This document shows positions 55,338 to 64,000 of a DNA stretch of 64,000 bases, one piece after another. The stretch's first letter is position 1. Each line of letters begins with the position of its first letter. The translations under genes and the position numbers were made by a program. The notes beneath the pieces are model-generated. The model searched no databases. It was not told where the DNA came from and saw only the letters and a program-made list of their open reading frames with translations. Origin of the DNA: Gammaproteobacteria bacterium (GTDB taxonomy: Bacteria > Pseudomonadota > Gammaproteobacteria > Enterobacterales > Alteromonadaceae); contig JAAFAI010000005.1 in NCBI GenBank assembly GCA_018222405.1, positions 167,383 through 231,382 on the forward strand, in the 5' to 3' direction.

Positions 55338-56855
55338 ATGATCTATGCAGCACCTGGAACAGAAAATTCTGTCGTCTCATTTAAATCAAGATACGGAAAC
55401 TACATTGGCGGCGAGTGGGTTGCTCCCGTTAAAGGTCAGTATTTCGATAACGTATCACCTGTTAACAACGAAAAGTTCTGTGAAATCCCGCGCTCAACGG
55501 CCGAAGATATCGAGTTAGCACTGGATGCCGCTCACAAAGCTAAAGCAGCCTGGGGCAAAACTTCAGTCACTGAGCGCTCTAATCTGATCCTGAAGATCGC
55601 CGACCGGATTGAAGCCAACCTGGAAGCACTGGCTGTCGCCGAAACCTGGGACAACGGTAAAGCCGTTCGTGAAACACTTAATGCTGATATTCCTCTGGCA
55701 GCAGACCACTTCCGCTATTTCGCGGGTTGTATTCGTGCTCAGGAAGGCGGCATCAGCGAAATCGACCAAAACACCATTGCCTACCACTTCCACGAGCCGT
55801 TGGGTGTTGTAGGTCAAATCATTCCCTGGAACTTCCCGCTGCTGATGGCAGCATGGAAACTGGCGCCAGCACTGGCTGCCGGTAACTGTATCGTTCTGAA
55901 GCCTGCCGAACAGACGCCGGCGTCTATTCTGGTACTGATGGAAATCATTGGTGATCTGTTACCACCAGGTGTACTGAACGTAGTCAACGGCTTCGGTAGA
56001 GAAGCGGGTGAAGCACTGGCAACCAACAAGCGTATTGCAAAAATAGCGTTCACCGGTTCTACGCCAGTGGGTGCTCATATCTTAAAATGTGCTGCCGACA
56101 ACATCATTCCTTCGACTGTTGAACTGGGTGGTAAATCGCCAAACATCTACTTCAGCGATGTTATGAAGCATGAAGACGAGTTCCTCAGCAAGTGTGTTGA
56201 AGGTACTGTACTGGCCTTCTTTAACCAGGGTGAAGTTTGTACCTGTCCTTCACGTGCCCTGATCCAGGAAGATATGTACGATGACTTTATTTCTCTGGTT
56301 ATCGCACGTACGCAACAAATCAAACGTGGCAACCCGCTGGATACCGATACTCAGGTGGGTGCGCAAGCATCGGCTGAACAGTACGACAAAATCCTGGGTT
56401 ACCTCGAACTTGGTAAGAAAGAAGGCGCCGAAGTGCTTATCGGTGGCGGTCCTGCCAACGTTGAAGGTTTCAGCAACGGTTTCTATGTACAACCAACCCT
56501 GCTGAAAGGTAACAACGACATGCGTGTGTTCCAGGAAGAAATCTTCGGACCAGTGGTTGGTGTCACCACGTTTAAAGACGAAGCAGAAGCACTGGCTATT
56601 GCTAACAACACCGAATTTGGCTTAGGTGCGGGTGTATGGACTCGTGATACTAACCTTGCCTATCGCATGGGCCGTGGTATTGAGGCCGGCCGTGTCTGGA
56701 TGAACTGCTACCATGCCTATCCGGCACACGCAGCATTCGGTGGCTATAAGAAATCAGGGGTGGGTCGTGAGAACCACAAGATGATGCTTGATCACTATCA
56801 GCAAACCAAAAACCTGCTGACCAGCTACGACATCAACCCTCTGGGCTTTTTCTAA
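55338..56855 (+). CDS. exaC: Acetaldehyde dehydrogenase, ExaC/AldB type
   Basis: 505 residues of the NAD aldehyde dehydrogenase superfamily. N-terminus [23 protein letters not shown] site [20 protein letters not shown], glutamate in VELGGKSPN, catalytic C301 in [13 protein letters not shown] (a second cysteine at 303), and the C-terminal [20 protein letters not shown] typical of ExaC/AldB acetaldehyde dehydrogenases. Oxidises acetaldehyde formed from ethanol to acetate. GGAG seven bases before the ATG at 55338 fixes the start; the longer frame begins at a TTG. Followed by a strong terminator. Confidence 0.93.
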   Translation: MIYAAPGTENSVVSFKSRYGNYIGGEWVAPVKGQYFDNVSPVNNEKFCEIPRSTAEDIELALDAAHKAKAAWGKTSVTERSNLILKIADRIEANLEALAVAETWDNGKAVRETLNADIPLAADHFRYFAGCIRAQEGGISEIDQNTIAYHFHEPLGVVGQIIPWNFPLLMAAWKLAPALAAGNCIVLKPAEQTPASILVLMEIIGDLLPPGVLNVVNGFGREAGEALATNKRIAKIAFTGSTPVGAHILKCAADNIIPSTVELGGKSPNIYFSDVMKHEDEFLSKCVEGTVLAFFNQGEVCTCPSRALIQEDMYDDFISLVIARTQQIKRGNPLDTDTQVGAQASAEQYDKILGYLELGKKEGAEVLIGGGPANVEGFSNGFYVQPTLLKGNNDMRVFQEEIFGPVVGVTTFKDEAEALAIANNTEFGLGAGVWTRDTNLAYRMGRGIEAGRVWMNCYHAYPAHAAFGGYKKSGVGRENHKMMLDHYQQTKNLLTSYDINPLGFF

Positions 56856-56881
56856 AAGCGTTGCCATAACTGGCGTAAGCG

Positions 56882-56914
56882 AGGTCCCCGCATCTGCGGG
56901 GACCTTTTTCCTTG
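56882..56914 (+). terminator. Terminator of the aldehyde dehydrogenase gene
   Basis: GGTCCCCGCA and TGCGGGGACC form a 10-bp stem with a two-base loop (56883-56904 region) followed by five T, about 30 bases after the stop. Confidence 0.88.
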
Positions 56915-56955
56915 CTGTACCTTACAACCAATAAGAAACGAAGGATTTGTCTGCC

Positions 56956-57228
56956 ATGCCAAAATTTATTATCGAACGCGAAATTCCGGGTGCCGGTGAT
57001 CTGACCGCCGAGCAACTGCAGAATACCTCTCAACAATCCTGCTGTGTATTACGTGAAGCCGGCCCGCATATTCAGTGGGTAGAAAGCTACGTTACCGACA
57101 ATAAGATTTACTGTGTTTATATTTCACCTGATAAACAGGCCATTTTGGATCACGCTGAACAAATGGGTATCCCGGCCAATCAGATTAATCAGGTCAAAAC
57201 CATGATCGACCCGACGACCGCCGAATAA
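56956..57228 (+). CDS. DUF4242 small protein
   Basis: 90 residues beginning MPKFIIEREIPGAGDLTAEQ, a ferredoxin-like-fold DUF4242 pattern with QQSCCVLREAGPHIQWVESY and NKIYCVYISPDKQAILDHAE. Family members are small dimeric-barrel proteins, some suggested to bind nickel; no activity known. Begins the transcript leading to the ABC importer genes, whose first gene starts 10 bases after its stop. The aldehyde dehydrogenase terminator lies upstream, so it has its own promoter. An upstream TTG is less likely than the ATG. Confidence 0.82.
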   Translation: MPKFIIEREIPGAGDLTAEQLQNTSQQSCCVLREAGPHIQWVESYVTDNKIYCVYISPDKQAILDHAEQMGIPANQINQVKTMIDPTTAE

Positions 57229-57238
57229 CACTCATACC

Positions 57239-58234
57239 ATGATGATTAGAGTTGTACTGAGTTGTATCATCCTGTGGAGTAGCACGCTGATATCGTGCGC
57301 AAGCGCTGACGAATTGCCGGAAATCCGTGTCGGCGTACTCAAATATGGCACCCTCAACTGGGAGCTTGATCTCGCAGAAGCGAAAAATTACCCGGAACAA
57401 TACGGCTTTAAGCTAACCCGGGTTGCACTGGGCTCACCTCAGGCTCTGTCAGTAGCGCTACAAGGCGATGCCGTAGATATGATTGTAGGCGACTGGTTAT
57501 GGGCAGCCCGCCAGTATGATGAAGGCAGGCTGTATCACTTTTACCCTTACTCTACTGCGGCTGGTGAGCTGGTTGTCCACAGTTCAGATAACGCTGCAAG
57601 CATAAATGATTTAAAGGGTAAAACTATTGGCTTCGCCGGCGGCAAAGGCAACAAAAACTGGATCCTTTACAGTGCCTACGCCAGGCAACATTTCGGTCTT
57701 GATTTAGCCAGTCAGACCACCGTTAAATTCGCTGCTCCGCCCATGCTTAATCAGCTTATGCTGCGCGATCAGCTCGACGCAGTGGTCAATTTCTGGCATT
57801 ACGCGGCCGAGCTTAAAACCTATGACAAGCGCTCACTGCTCACCATGAATGAAGTGCTTGGCAGTTGGCAAATTAGCGCCGACGTGCCGGTGATAGGATG
57901 GTTATTCAAACAAAGCTGGGCAGCCCAAAATAAGGCACTGGTAGATCAGTTTTTTGCTATGTCTTTCGCTACCCGGGCAAAAATGAACGAAGACGATAGT
58001 CTGTGGCAGAGCATCCCCTCTTTCACCCAAAAATATTCCGACGATGCCCGGCCTGTGCTTATTGAACATTACCGCGCTGGGATCCCGACCCGCTTTGATG
58101 CCAGCATCAAAGCCGATTTACAAAAGCTGTTTAAGGTACTTAAAGCCAATGAGGGAACTACTGGCGTAACCGGTTCACTGCAATCTCTGCCCGACAGCCT
58201 GTTCTGGCAGAGTCCGGCACTGGCAGGACAGTAA
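57239..58234 (+). CDS. ABC transporter substrate-binding protein (NMT1/SsuA-like)
   Basis: 331 residues. N-terminal signal ending around LISCASA, possibly a lipoprotein because of the LISC; mature part begins IRVGVLKYGTLNWELDLAEA. A type II periplasmic binding fold is suggested by LVVHSSDNAASINDLKGKTI, GFAGGKGNKNWILYSAYARQ and LRDQLDAVVNFWHYAAELKT. Related proteins bind aliphatic sulfonates, thiamine precursors or similar small molecules. Together with the next two genes it forms a complete importer. Confidence 0.85.
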   Translation: MMIRVVLSCIILWSSTLISCASADELPEIRVGVLKYGTLNWELDLAEAKNYPEQYGFKLTRVALGSPQALSVALQGDAVDMIVGDWLWAARQYDEGRLYHFYPYSTAAGELVVHSSDNAASINDLKGKTIGFAGGKGNKNWILYSAYARQHFGLDLASQTTVKFAAPPMLNQLMLRDQLDAVVNFWHYAAELKTYDKRSLLTMNEVLGSWQISADVPVIGWLFKQSWAAQNKALVDQFFAMSFATRAKMNEDDSLWQSIPSFTQKYSDDARPVLIEHYRAGIPTRFDASIKADLQKLFKVLKANEGTTGVTGSLQSLPDSLFWQSPALAGQ

Positions 58235-58240
58235 CCACTG

Positions 58241-58984
58241 ATGCACAGTCATCCGGCACTAACCCGCGTTATGTCAATGGTGGTTTTTATTCTGCTGTGG
58301 CAGGCCGCCGTGATGCTGTTTACCCCCGAACTGTTACCAGCGCCCTATGCTGTACTTACCAATCTGATGAGCCATATCGACAGTGGCGAGTTACCCCATC
58401 ATCTGGCCATTACACTACGCCGCATTGCCATCAGTTTTCTGTGCGCTATGTTACTGGGCAGCTTACTGGGGCTGGTTATGGGTCATTTTAAGCGCCTCGA
58501 TTTGTGGCTCGACAGCGTAATGACACTGGCGCTGAACGTGCCGGCGCTGGTAACTATAATTCTGTGTTTTATCTGGTTTGGATTAAATGAAACAGCGGCG
58601 CTGATTGCTGTCATCGTAAATAAAACACCCAATATCGCGGTCACAATGCGCGAGGGTGCCAGAGCCGTGGATAAGCGCTTGCTGGATGTGGCCAAAGCTT
58701 ATCAGGTACCGGCGGGACGCACTTTTATAAAAGTGTACCTGCCGCAACTGTATCCGTATTTCCTCGCTGCGGCCCGCGGTGGTCTGGCCCTGGTCTGGAA
58801 AATTGTGCTGGTAGTAGAACTGCTCGGCTGTAGTGATGGCGTAGGCTTTCAGCTGTCGTTGTTCTTTCAGTATTTTGATATTACCAGTGTGCTGGCTTAT
58901 ACACTGGCGTTTGCCTGTATTATTTTTGCCCTTGAAGCTGGCGTATTACGCCCCTGGGAACGGCGGGTACTTAAATGGCGCTGA
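58241..58984 (+). CDS. ABC transporter permease (SsuC/TauC-like)
   Basis: 247 residues, about six membrane helices with the binding-protein-dependent transport signature EGARAVDKRLLDVAKAYQVP (EAA-like loop contacting the ATPase). Starts six bases after the binding-protein stop and overlaps the ATPase gene by 10 bases. It would form the inner-membrane channel of the importer. Substrate unknown. Confidence 0.9.
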   Translation: MHSHPALTRVMSMVVFILLWQAAVMLFTPELLPAPYAVLTNLMSHIDSGELPHHLAITLRRIAISFLCAMLLGSLLGLVMGHFKRLDLWLDSVMTLALNVPALVTIILCFIWFGLNETAALIAVIVNKTPNIAVTMREGARAVDKRLLDVAKAYQVPAGRTFIKVYLPQLYPYFLAAARGGLALVWKIVLVVELLGCSDGVGFQLSLFFQYFDITSVLAYTLAFACIIFALEAGVLRPWERRVLKWR

Positions 58985-59715
58985 CTTATCAGATCGATAT
59001 CGCCAACAAATCATTTAAAGATGATGGCGGTAACCAACGCACGATTATCTCAGATCTCAGTATCACCCTGACCGCTGGCGAGTTTGTTACTTTGCTGGGA
59101 CCGTCTGGCGCTGGTAAAAGTACCTTGCTGAATATCGTTGCAGGACTCGATACCGATTATCAGGGGAAAGTTAAACTGGCTTTGCCCTATGGCCAGCCAG
59201 CGCGTGTGGCATTGATGTTTCAGGAACCACGGCTAATGCCCTGGCTGACCATCTGCGATAATGTGATGCTGGTTTGTGAAGGCGCTTCATCCCAACGACG
59301 CAGTAATGCGCTTTACTGGCTGCAACAGGTTGGACTTAGCGGAGCTGAGTATCAATACCCGGCGCAACTCTCCGGAGGCATGTTAAAACGTGCGGCACTG
59401 GCCAGGGCCTTTGCCTGTGAGCCGGATATTTTACTGATGGATGAGCCTTTTTCGTCGCTGGATATCCCGGCTGCCGATTCACTCAGAAACCTACTCACCC
59501 AGTTGTGGCAAGCACGACGGACAACGGTGGTATATGTCACCCATGATATTACCGAGGCAATCACTTTATCGGATCGCATTTTACTGCTTAGCAGCCAGCC
59601 CATGCAGATTCAGGAAGATGTTAGCCTGACCGCACAGCGCCCACGAAACCCGCTCGATGATGAACTATTTACCCTCTCCCAACTTTTTAAACAGTCGTTA
59701 GCTGATCCGGCCTGA
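58975..59715 (+). CDS. ABC transporter ATP-binding protein (SsuB/TauB-like)
   Basis: 246 residues with complete ATPase motifs: Walker A GPSGAGKST, Q-loop ALMFQEPRLMPWLT, signature LSGGMLKRAALARAF, Walker B DILLMDEPFSSLD and H-loop VYVTHDITEA. It powers the preceding permease and overlaps it by 10 bases. Sulfonate/nitrate-type importers have the same architecture. A weak hairpin with TTTT (about 59735-59767) follows and may end the operon. Confidence 0.92.
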   Translation: MALTYQIDIANKSFKDDGGNQRTIISDLSITLTAGEFVTLLGPSGAGKSTLLNIVAGLDTDYQGKVKLALPYGQPARVALMFQEPRLMPWLTICDNVMLVCEGASSQRRSNALYWLQQVGLSGAEYQYPAQLSGGMLKRAALARAFACEPDILLMDEPFSSLDIPAADSLRNLLTQLWQARRTTVVYVTHDITEAITLSDRILLLSSQPMQIQEDVSLTAQRPRNPLDDELFTLSQLFKQSLADPA

Positions 59716-59894
59716 TCGTTAGTTGTATGACCAACGGCCCAATTTATGCTACTAATGGCCGGGTTTTGTTCGTAAATCGCTCTTGCGAATCTTGTTAAAC
59801 AATTGTGAATTATATAAAATCGACAGCGGTGAATTGGTATTCAAGCCTTGGGCAAAGCGTAATGCAACCAGTCACCCGAGTTTAGGGAGTATCC

Positions 59895-61103
59895 ATGCTG
59901 TCGCAACCAATTAGTCAAGCTGTTGAAGTCTTCGACTCACCCTCTGTAGCCAGAGCCGGCTCTGAAAGCCTCGATCCTGTTATTGCAGCCAGAGACATTT
60001 ACAATGCCCTGGCACCGTGCGAGGCAGCATGCGTAGTATTCTACTGTTGTACCCGTTATCCGCTGGAACAACTGTCAAAAGAATTAAATCGCTACTTTGG
60101 TGATATACCGGTGATTGGTTGTACCTCCGCAGGCGAAATCACGCCCGACGGCTGCCGCAAACATTCCATCAGCGCCTTCGCCCTGAGTAAGCACCACTTC
60201 GCCGTAGAAACCGTGCTTATCGAAAATCTGGCTGCCTTTTCAGAGCGCGATGCCGATGTGCTGGTGAACTCCATGCTCGATAAACTACGCAGCAAATCAG
60301 TGTCGCCCGGACCAGTAGAACAACACTCTTTCGGTATGACCTTACTGGATGGCTTATCCATTCGCGAAGAACTGGTTATCGATGCGCTCAATATGAGTAT
60401 GCAGGATATTCCACTGGTTGGCGGCTCAGCTGGCGACGATCAGCATTTTGTCGATACCCAGATTTACTGCAACGGCCGTTTCTACAGCAGCGCGGCAGTC
60501 TTTATGCTGATTAATACCAACTGTTATTTTGACGTATTCAGCCACCATCATTTAGCCCCTGAGAACGACAAACTGGTAGTAACCCAAACCGCGCCGGGGC
60601 AACGGGTGGTAGAAGAATTTAATGCCGAACCTGCAGCTCTGGAATACTGCCGGATAAACGGTTTAAAGCTCGAGGACCTGACCTCGGAAGTTTTCGCCAT
60701 GCACCCACTGGCGGTGCAAATTGGCGATCACCTGTATATCCGCAGTATCCAGCAGGTTAACGATGATTTAAGCCTGACTTTCTTCTGCGCCATTGACGCC
60801 GGCATTGTACTGACCAAGATGAAATCCAGCGGGCTGCACGCTCACTCCACCATGATCCTCAATGATATTCGCCGCAATGTAGGCGACATTGAATTGCTGA
60901 TTGGTTTTGACTGTATTCACCGCCGCGCTGAAATCGATAAATACCAGTTGGAAGACACCATGTCTGAGCTCTACCGTGCCAATAATGTGATCGGATTTAA
61001 TACCTACGGTGAGCAGATAAATGGGTTACACTTGAACCATACTTTTACCGGCGTAGCGATTGGAGCGCCCATTGAAACCGACCTCAAGTCCACTGACGCC
61101 TGA
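59895..61103 (+). CDS. FIST-domain sensor protein (NosP-like)
   Basis: 402 residues with FIST_N (about 40-230: VIGCTSAGEITPDG, FGMTLLDGLSIREELVIDAL, PLVGGSAGDDQHF) followed by FIST_C (about 240-380: VFAMHPLAVQIGDHLYIRSI, NNVIGFNTYGEQINGLHLNH). FIST proteins are sensory; the NosP subgroup binds haem and senses nitric oxide, reporting to a partner histidine kinase. The adjoining hybrid kinase overlaps or abuts the gene, matching the NosP-NahK pair of Pseudomonas. Haem binding here is inferred from this pairing, not from a proven ligand residue. GGAG precedes the ATG. Confidence 0.87.
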   Translation: MLSQPISQAVEVFDSPSVARAGSESLDPVIAARDIYNALAPCEAACVVFYCCTRYPLEQLSKELNRYFGDIPVIGCTSAGEITPDGCRKHSISAFALSKHHFAVETVLIENLAAFSERDADVLVNSMLDKLRSKSVSPGPVEQHSFGMTLLDGLSIREELVIDALNMSMQDIPLVGGSAGDDQHFVDTQIYCNGRFYSSAAVFMLINTNCYFDVFSHHHLAPENDKLVVTQTAPGQRVVEEFNAEPAALEYCRINGLKLEDLTSEVFAMHPLAVQIGDHLYIRSIQQVNDDLSLTFFCAIDAGIVLTKMKSSGLHAHSTMILNDIRRNVGDIELLIGFDCIHRRAEIDKYQLEDTMSELYRANNVIGFNTYGEQINGLHLNHTFTGVAIGAPIETDLKSTDA

Positions 61104-61125
61104 AGTAGCCGTTGAGCCGCCGGAA

Positions 61126-63762
61126 ATGGCCGGTGATGATGAGCTGGAACGGCTGCGCTACGAAAACGAAAAGCTGCAGAAAATAAACCGCGTGCTGATG
61201 CGCCGGGTAGAAATGGGCTGGGGCAATCACAGTGATGCCTATCAGTCTTTTGAAGACGCCGCCATGCTTGCCGATAAGGTTAAAGAGCGCACCTACCGCC
61301 TGCAGCAAACCCTGCATCGCCTGGAAGAATCTAACCAACAGCTCGAACTGGCCCGCCGGGAAACAGAGAAAAGCCAAATTCAGGCCGAACAGGATCGTCA
61401 GCGACTGCGTGATGCTATTGAGAGTATTTCCGATGCCTTCGCTCTGTTCGACGCAGACCGCAAAATGGTGATGGTAAACAGCCGCTGTGCCGAATTCTGG
61501 CAACAGCACAATATTACCTATGAATTGGGCAAAACCTCTTTTCAGGAAATTACCGCAGCCTCGCTGGTATTGGTTGATCACAAAGCCAAAGCGCAGAAAA
61601 AAGTGGGCGTCTATCCCGACCCGATTGCCCAGACTATCTTTAAATTGCGTGATGGCACCTGGATCCAGATGCAGGAGCGTAAAACTAACGATAACTGCCT
61701 GGTAGTAGTTTATACCGATATCACTAATATAAAACTGGCCGAAGAAGTCCGCTACGAGACCGCCATGGCCGAACAGGCAGAGCTCCTCAAAGCCACCCTC
61801 GAAAACATGACCCAGGGTGTTGTGTTGATTAACGCAGAGCGCCAGATCGAAACCTGGAATCAGCGCTTTTTCGAGCTGTTGGGCTTGTCGGATAGCGGTG
61901 TTCACCGCGGCGATGTATTTGCCGAACTCATGCAGCATAATGAGTTTGCCAAAGCCCTGTTTGACGCCATTTCCTTTGATGTGGCACCGGATAAGGACTT
62001 CCTCGAAGTCGAGATGATGCTCGATGACAACCTGGTATTACTGGTACGGCGCAACCTTATCCCTGGTGGCGGTATACTGATCACCTTTGCCGATATAACC
62101 GAGCGTAGTCGCAACCAGATTGCCTTGCGCGAGAGCGAACAGCGAATTCGCCTGATCACCGATGCCATGCCGGCGCTGATTTCCTACGTCAACAAAGATC
62201 TGTGCTACGAATTCGTCAACCGCGAGTTTGAAAAGTGGTTTAACCGCTCACGCGACGAAATTATTAATCACCACCTCAGTGACGTGCTTGGCCATAAAGA
62301 GTATCAAACCCTCACCATTCATATTGCCCGTGCGATGCTTGGCCAGGCGGTTAACTTTGAGCTCGAACACAGCCGCGACCCGGATAATGTGCGGATTTCA
62401 AACAAAACCTACATTCCCCATTTTGACGAAGAACGCAACGTCATCGGTTTCTTTGCCCTGGAGCAGGATGTTACCGAGCAGCGGCGTACCGCCCGGGCCC
62501 TTAAGCATGCCTATGATTACATGGAGCAGCGAGTTAACCAGCGCACCAAGAAAATTTCTGAAATTAACCTGCAGTTACGCAACGAAATTGAAGAACGGCA
62601 ACTGGCCGAAATTAAGCTGCTGGAGGCAAAACGCGAAGCTGACCAGGCTAATGAGTCGAAATCAAAATTCCTCGCCGCCACCAGCCACGACTTACTTCAA
62701 CCAATGAACTCGGCCCGTTTATTTGCCGATGCCTTAAACGATCTGACACTCGGCGAAGAAGCGCAGAAACTTATTCGTTCATTAAGCTACTCACTGGAAA
62801 ACCTCGAGTCGCTAATCAGTGCGCTGGTGGATATTTCCAAGCTCGAGGCCGGATTGATTGAACCGGTACTTGATGACTTTGAAATTAATGATTTAATTAC
62901 CAATATGGTGAATGAGTTTACACCTCAGGCAGAGGGTAAAGGCCTCAGGTTGAGAGTAAAGACCACCCAAACTCTCGTTCATTCAGATACTTACCTGCTG
63001 GCGCGGATCCTCCGCAATCTGCTCAGCAACGCAATTCGTTACACCAACGAAGGCTGTATTCTAATCGGGGTAAGGCGGCGCAAGACAGGTTTACAAATTC
63101 AGATCTTTGATACCGGGATTGGTATCCCGCAAGACAAACTGAGTGAAATCTTCCGCGAGTTTAATCGCCTGGATGCCAAAAAGCGCCGTCATGACAAAGG
63201 TCTCGGGTTAGGCCTGGCCATTGTAGAACGGCTCGCCAGCGTAATGAACCATACTATTAATGTTCGCTCAGTAGAGGGCAAAGGCTCCTGTTTCAGCATT
63301 ACTCTGCCCTATGCCGATATGTCTGCGAAACGGGCTAAACCGGCACCACCACCGTTAATCGACCGCTTCAACGATAAACTCGAAGGGGCAAGAATTTTAC
63401 TTATCGATAACGACGATGAAATCTGTAAAGGTATGGAAACGGTGCTGGGTAGCTGGAATTGTAATATTACCTCGGTACAAACGCTGGAAGAATTGCAGGA
63501 GCCGGAGTTTTTAACCGAGCTGGACCCACAGCTGATCATCGCCGATTATCACCTCGACGATGGCGATACCGGCTTTGACGCGTTAGAAATTACTCACCAG
63601 CATTTAGATCCGCACCCACCGGTTATTATGATTACGGCCAACTACACCAATGAGCTGCGCCAGAAGGTACGGGAGAAAGGCTATTCGCTGCTAAATAAGC
63701 CGGTAAAACCCCATAAAATGAAGCTGGCGTTATCTAACCTGTTATCAAATGCAAAAGCCTAG
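61126..63762 (+). CDS. PAS-rich hybrid sensor histidine kinase (NahK/ErcS'-like)
   Basis: About 878 residues. Coiled-coil start (ELERLRYENEKLQKINRVLM), three PAS domains (about 95-210 with AFALFDADRKMVMVNSRC, 220-330, 350-460 with ISYVNKDLCYEFVNREFEKW), HisKA with phosphoacceptor H521 in ATSHDLLQPMN, HATPase (NLLSNAIRYTNEG, DTGIGIP, GLGLGLAIVERLA) and a C-terminal receiver with phosphoacceptor D807 in LIIADYHLDDGD and lysine in LLNKPVKP. PAS to HisKA to REC order matches NahK/ErcS'. The frame extends to a TTG at 61060 overlapping the FIST gene; the ATG at 61126 is chosen, so the start is uncertain. Confidence 0.88.
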   Translation: MAGDDELERLRYENEKLQKINRVLMRRVEMGWGNHSDAYQSFEDAAMLADKVKERTYRLQQTLHRLEESNQQLELARRETEKSQIQAEQDRQRLRDAIESISDAFALFDADRKMVMVNSRCAEFWQQHNITYELGKTSFQEITAASLVLVDHKAKAQKKVGVYPDPIAQTIFKLRDGTWIQMQERKTNDNCLVVVYTDITNIKLAEEVRYETAMAEQAELLKATLENMTQGVVLINAERQIETWNQRFFELLGLSDSGVHRGDVFAELMQHNEFAKALFDAISFDVAPDKDFLEVEMMLDDNLVLLVRRNLIPGGGILITFADITERSRNQIALRESEQRIRLITDAMPALISYVNKDLCYEFVNREFEKWFNRSRDEIINHHLSDVLGHKEYQTLTIHIARAMLGQAVNFELEHSRDPDNVRISNKTYIPHFDEERNVIGFFALEQDVTEQRRTARALKHAYDYMEQRVNQRTKKISEINLQLRNEIEERQLAEIKLLEAKREADQANESKSKFLAATSHDLLQPMNSARLFADALNDLTLGEEAQKLIRSLSYSLENLESLISALVDISKLEAGLIEPVLDDFEINDLITNMVNEFTPQAEGKGLRLRVKTTQTLVHSDTYLLARILRNLLSNAIRYTNEGCILIGVRRRKTGLQIQIFDTGIGIPQDKLSEIFREFNRLDAKKRRHDKGLGLGLAIVERLASVMNHTINVRSVEGKGSCFSITLPYADMSAKRAKPAPPPLIDRFNDKLEGARILLIDNDDEICKGMETVLGSWNCNITSVQTLEELQEPEFLTELDPQLIIADYHLDDGDTGFDALEITHQHLDPHPPVIMITANYTNELRQKVREKGYSLLNKPVKPHKMKLALSNLLSNAKA

Positions 63763-64000
63763 TTGTAGGTACTTACTACCACCATATACTTGATAAAGTA
63801 AGGCCAAACAAAACAACATAGGGATACATCACTGTTGGTCTGAGGCACTGTTTGAGATACTCTTTAATCAGGCCCATTCCACTGTTGGCGGTTTGCTGAT
63901 ACTGCTGATTAAACTGGCAACCGGTTTCATTATGATTAGCAGCTAATACTAATCCGCATTAAAGTTTGCCCACTACAGCCCAGTCTCTTGAGCACATTTT
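63763..64000. other. Region to window end, no gene identified
   Basis: 238 bases after the kinase stop, with no supported ORF and no clear terminator. A TACTTACTACC segment (63772-63782) resembles on the opposite strand the GGTAGTA elements near 52050 and 53843. Any next gene begins beyond the window. Confidence 0.5.

Noticed and set aside
61084..61938. 284-codon open frame on the minus strand inside the hybrid kinase gene
   Set aside because: It lies entirely antisense to a strongly motif-supported kinase, has no recognisable domain and results from the codon pattern of the sense gene.

Overview
The window looks like a chromosomal segment of a marine heterotrophic gammaproteobacterium of the Alteromonadales type. 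This is inferred from the mix of large TonB-dependent receptors, chemotaxis receptors, an AcrAB-like pump, an RpiR-controlled inositol catabolic locus and moderate GC content. No rRNA, tRNA, CRISPR array or prophage was seen. About 45 genes are supported, nearly all with recognisable families.

Layout. Positions 1-9.1 kb hold a partial ATP-grasp gene, a DUF1439 protein, a PaiB-like FMN-binding protein, a large periplasmic PD40/amidohydrolase fusion, an AraC regulator, an APC amino-acid permease and an amidase. Positions 9.3-13.5 kb hold an iron-type uptake operon (TonB receptor, small membrane protein, PepSY membrane protein). Positions 13.8-18.8 kb hold a BASS-family transporter, an MscS channel overlapping a ZntB-like transporter, and a membrane chemotaxis receptor overlapping a thioredoxin-like protein. 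Positions 18.8-21.6 kb hold a class II HDAC-family deacetylase overlapping an acetyl-CoA hydrolase/transferase fused to a GNAT acetyltransferase.

The centrepiece, 21.8-40.8 kb, is a near-complete myo-inositol regulon: iolB; a leftward operon iolC(DUF2090)-iolD-iolE-mmsA-iolI-like-iolH-iolG; a leftward pair of an NCS1-type carrier and a PiuC-like Fe(II)/2-oxoglutarate oxygenase; a rightward TonB receptor; a TIM-barrel epimerase gene broken by one extra base; and an RpiR regulator (iolR). Palindromes of the form GAAA-N6-TTTC lie before every transcription unit of this region except the regulator itself and the terminator-isolated DMT permease. They tie the carrier and receptor to inositol and suggest that inositol or a derivative enters through a TonB receptor and an NCS1-like symporter rather than a classical IolT/ABC system. 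The expected enzyme order is IolG, IolE, IolD, IolB, IolC kinase, DUF2090 aldolase and MmsA. A degenerate IS200/IS605 copy lies just after iolR.

Positions 41.3-46.4 kb hold an RND pump and adaptor with a divergent TetR repressor. Positions 46.5-48.8 kb hold small orphan proteins (a CBS pair, a putative lipoprotein and a YceI protein). Positions 49.2-53.6 kb hold a soluble PAS chemotaxis receptor, an 8-oxoguanine-deaminase-like amidohydrolase and a type II NADH dehydrogenase. Positions 54-63.8 kb hold a porin-like protein, an ExaC/AldB-type aldehyde dehydrogenase, a DUF4242 protein, an ABC importer, and a FIST (NosP-like) sensor followed by a PAS-rich hybrid histidine kinase (NahK/ErcS'-like). 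This order recalls the ethanol-oxidation neighbourhood of Pseudomonas.
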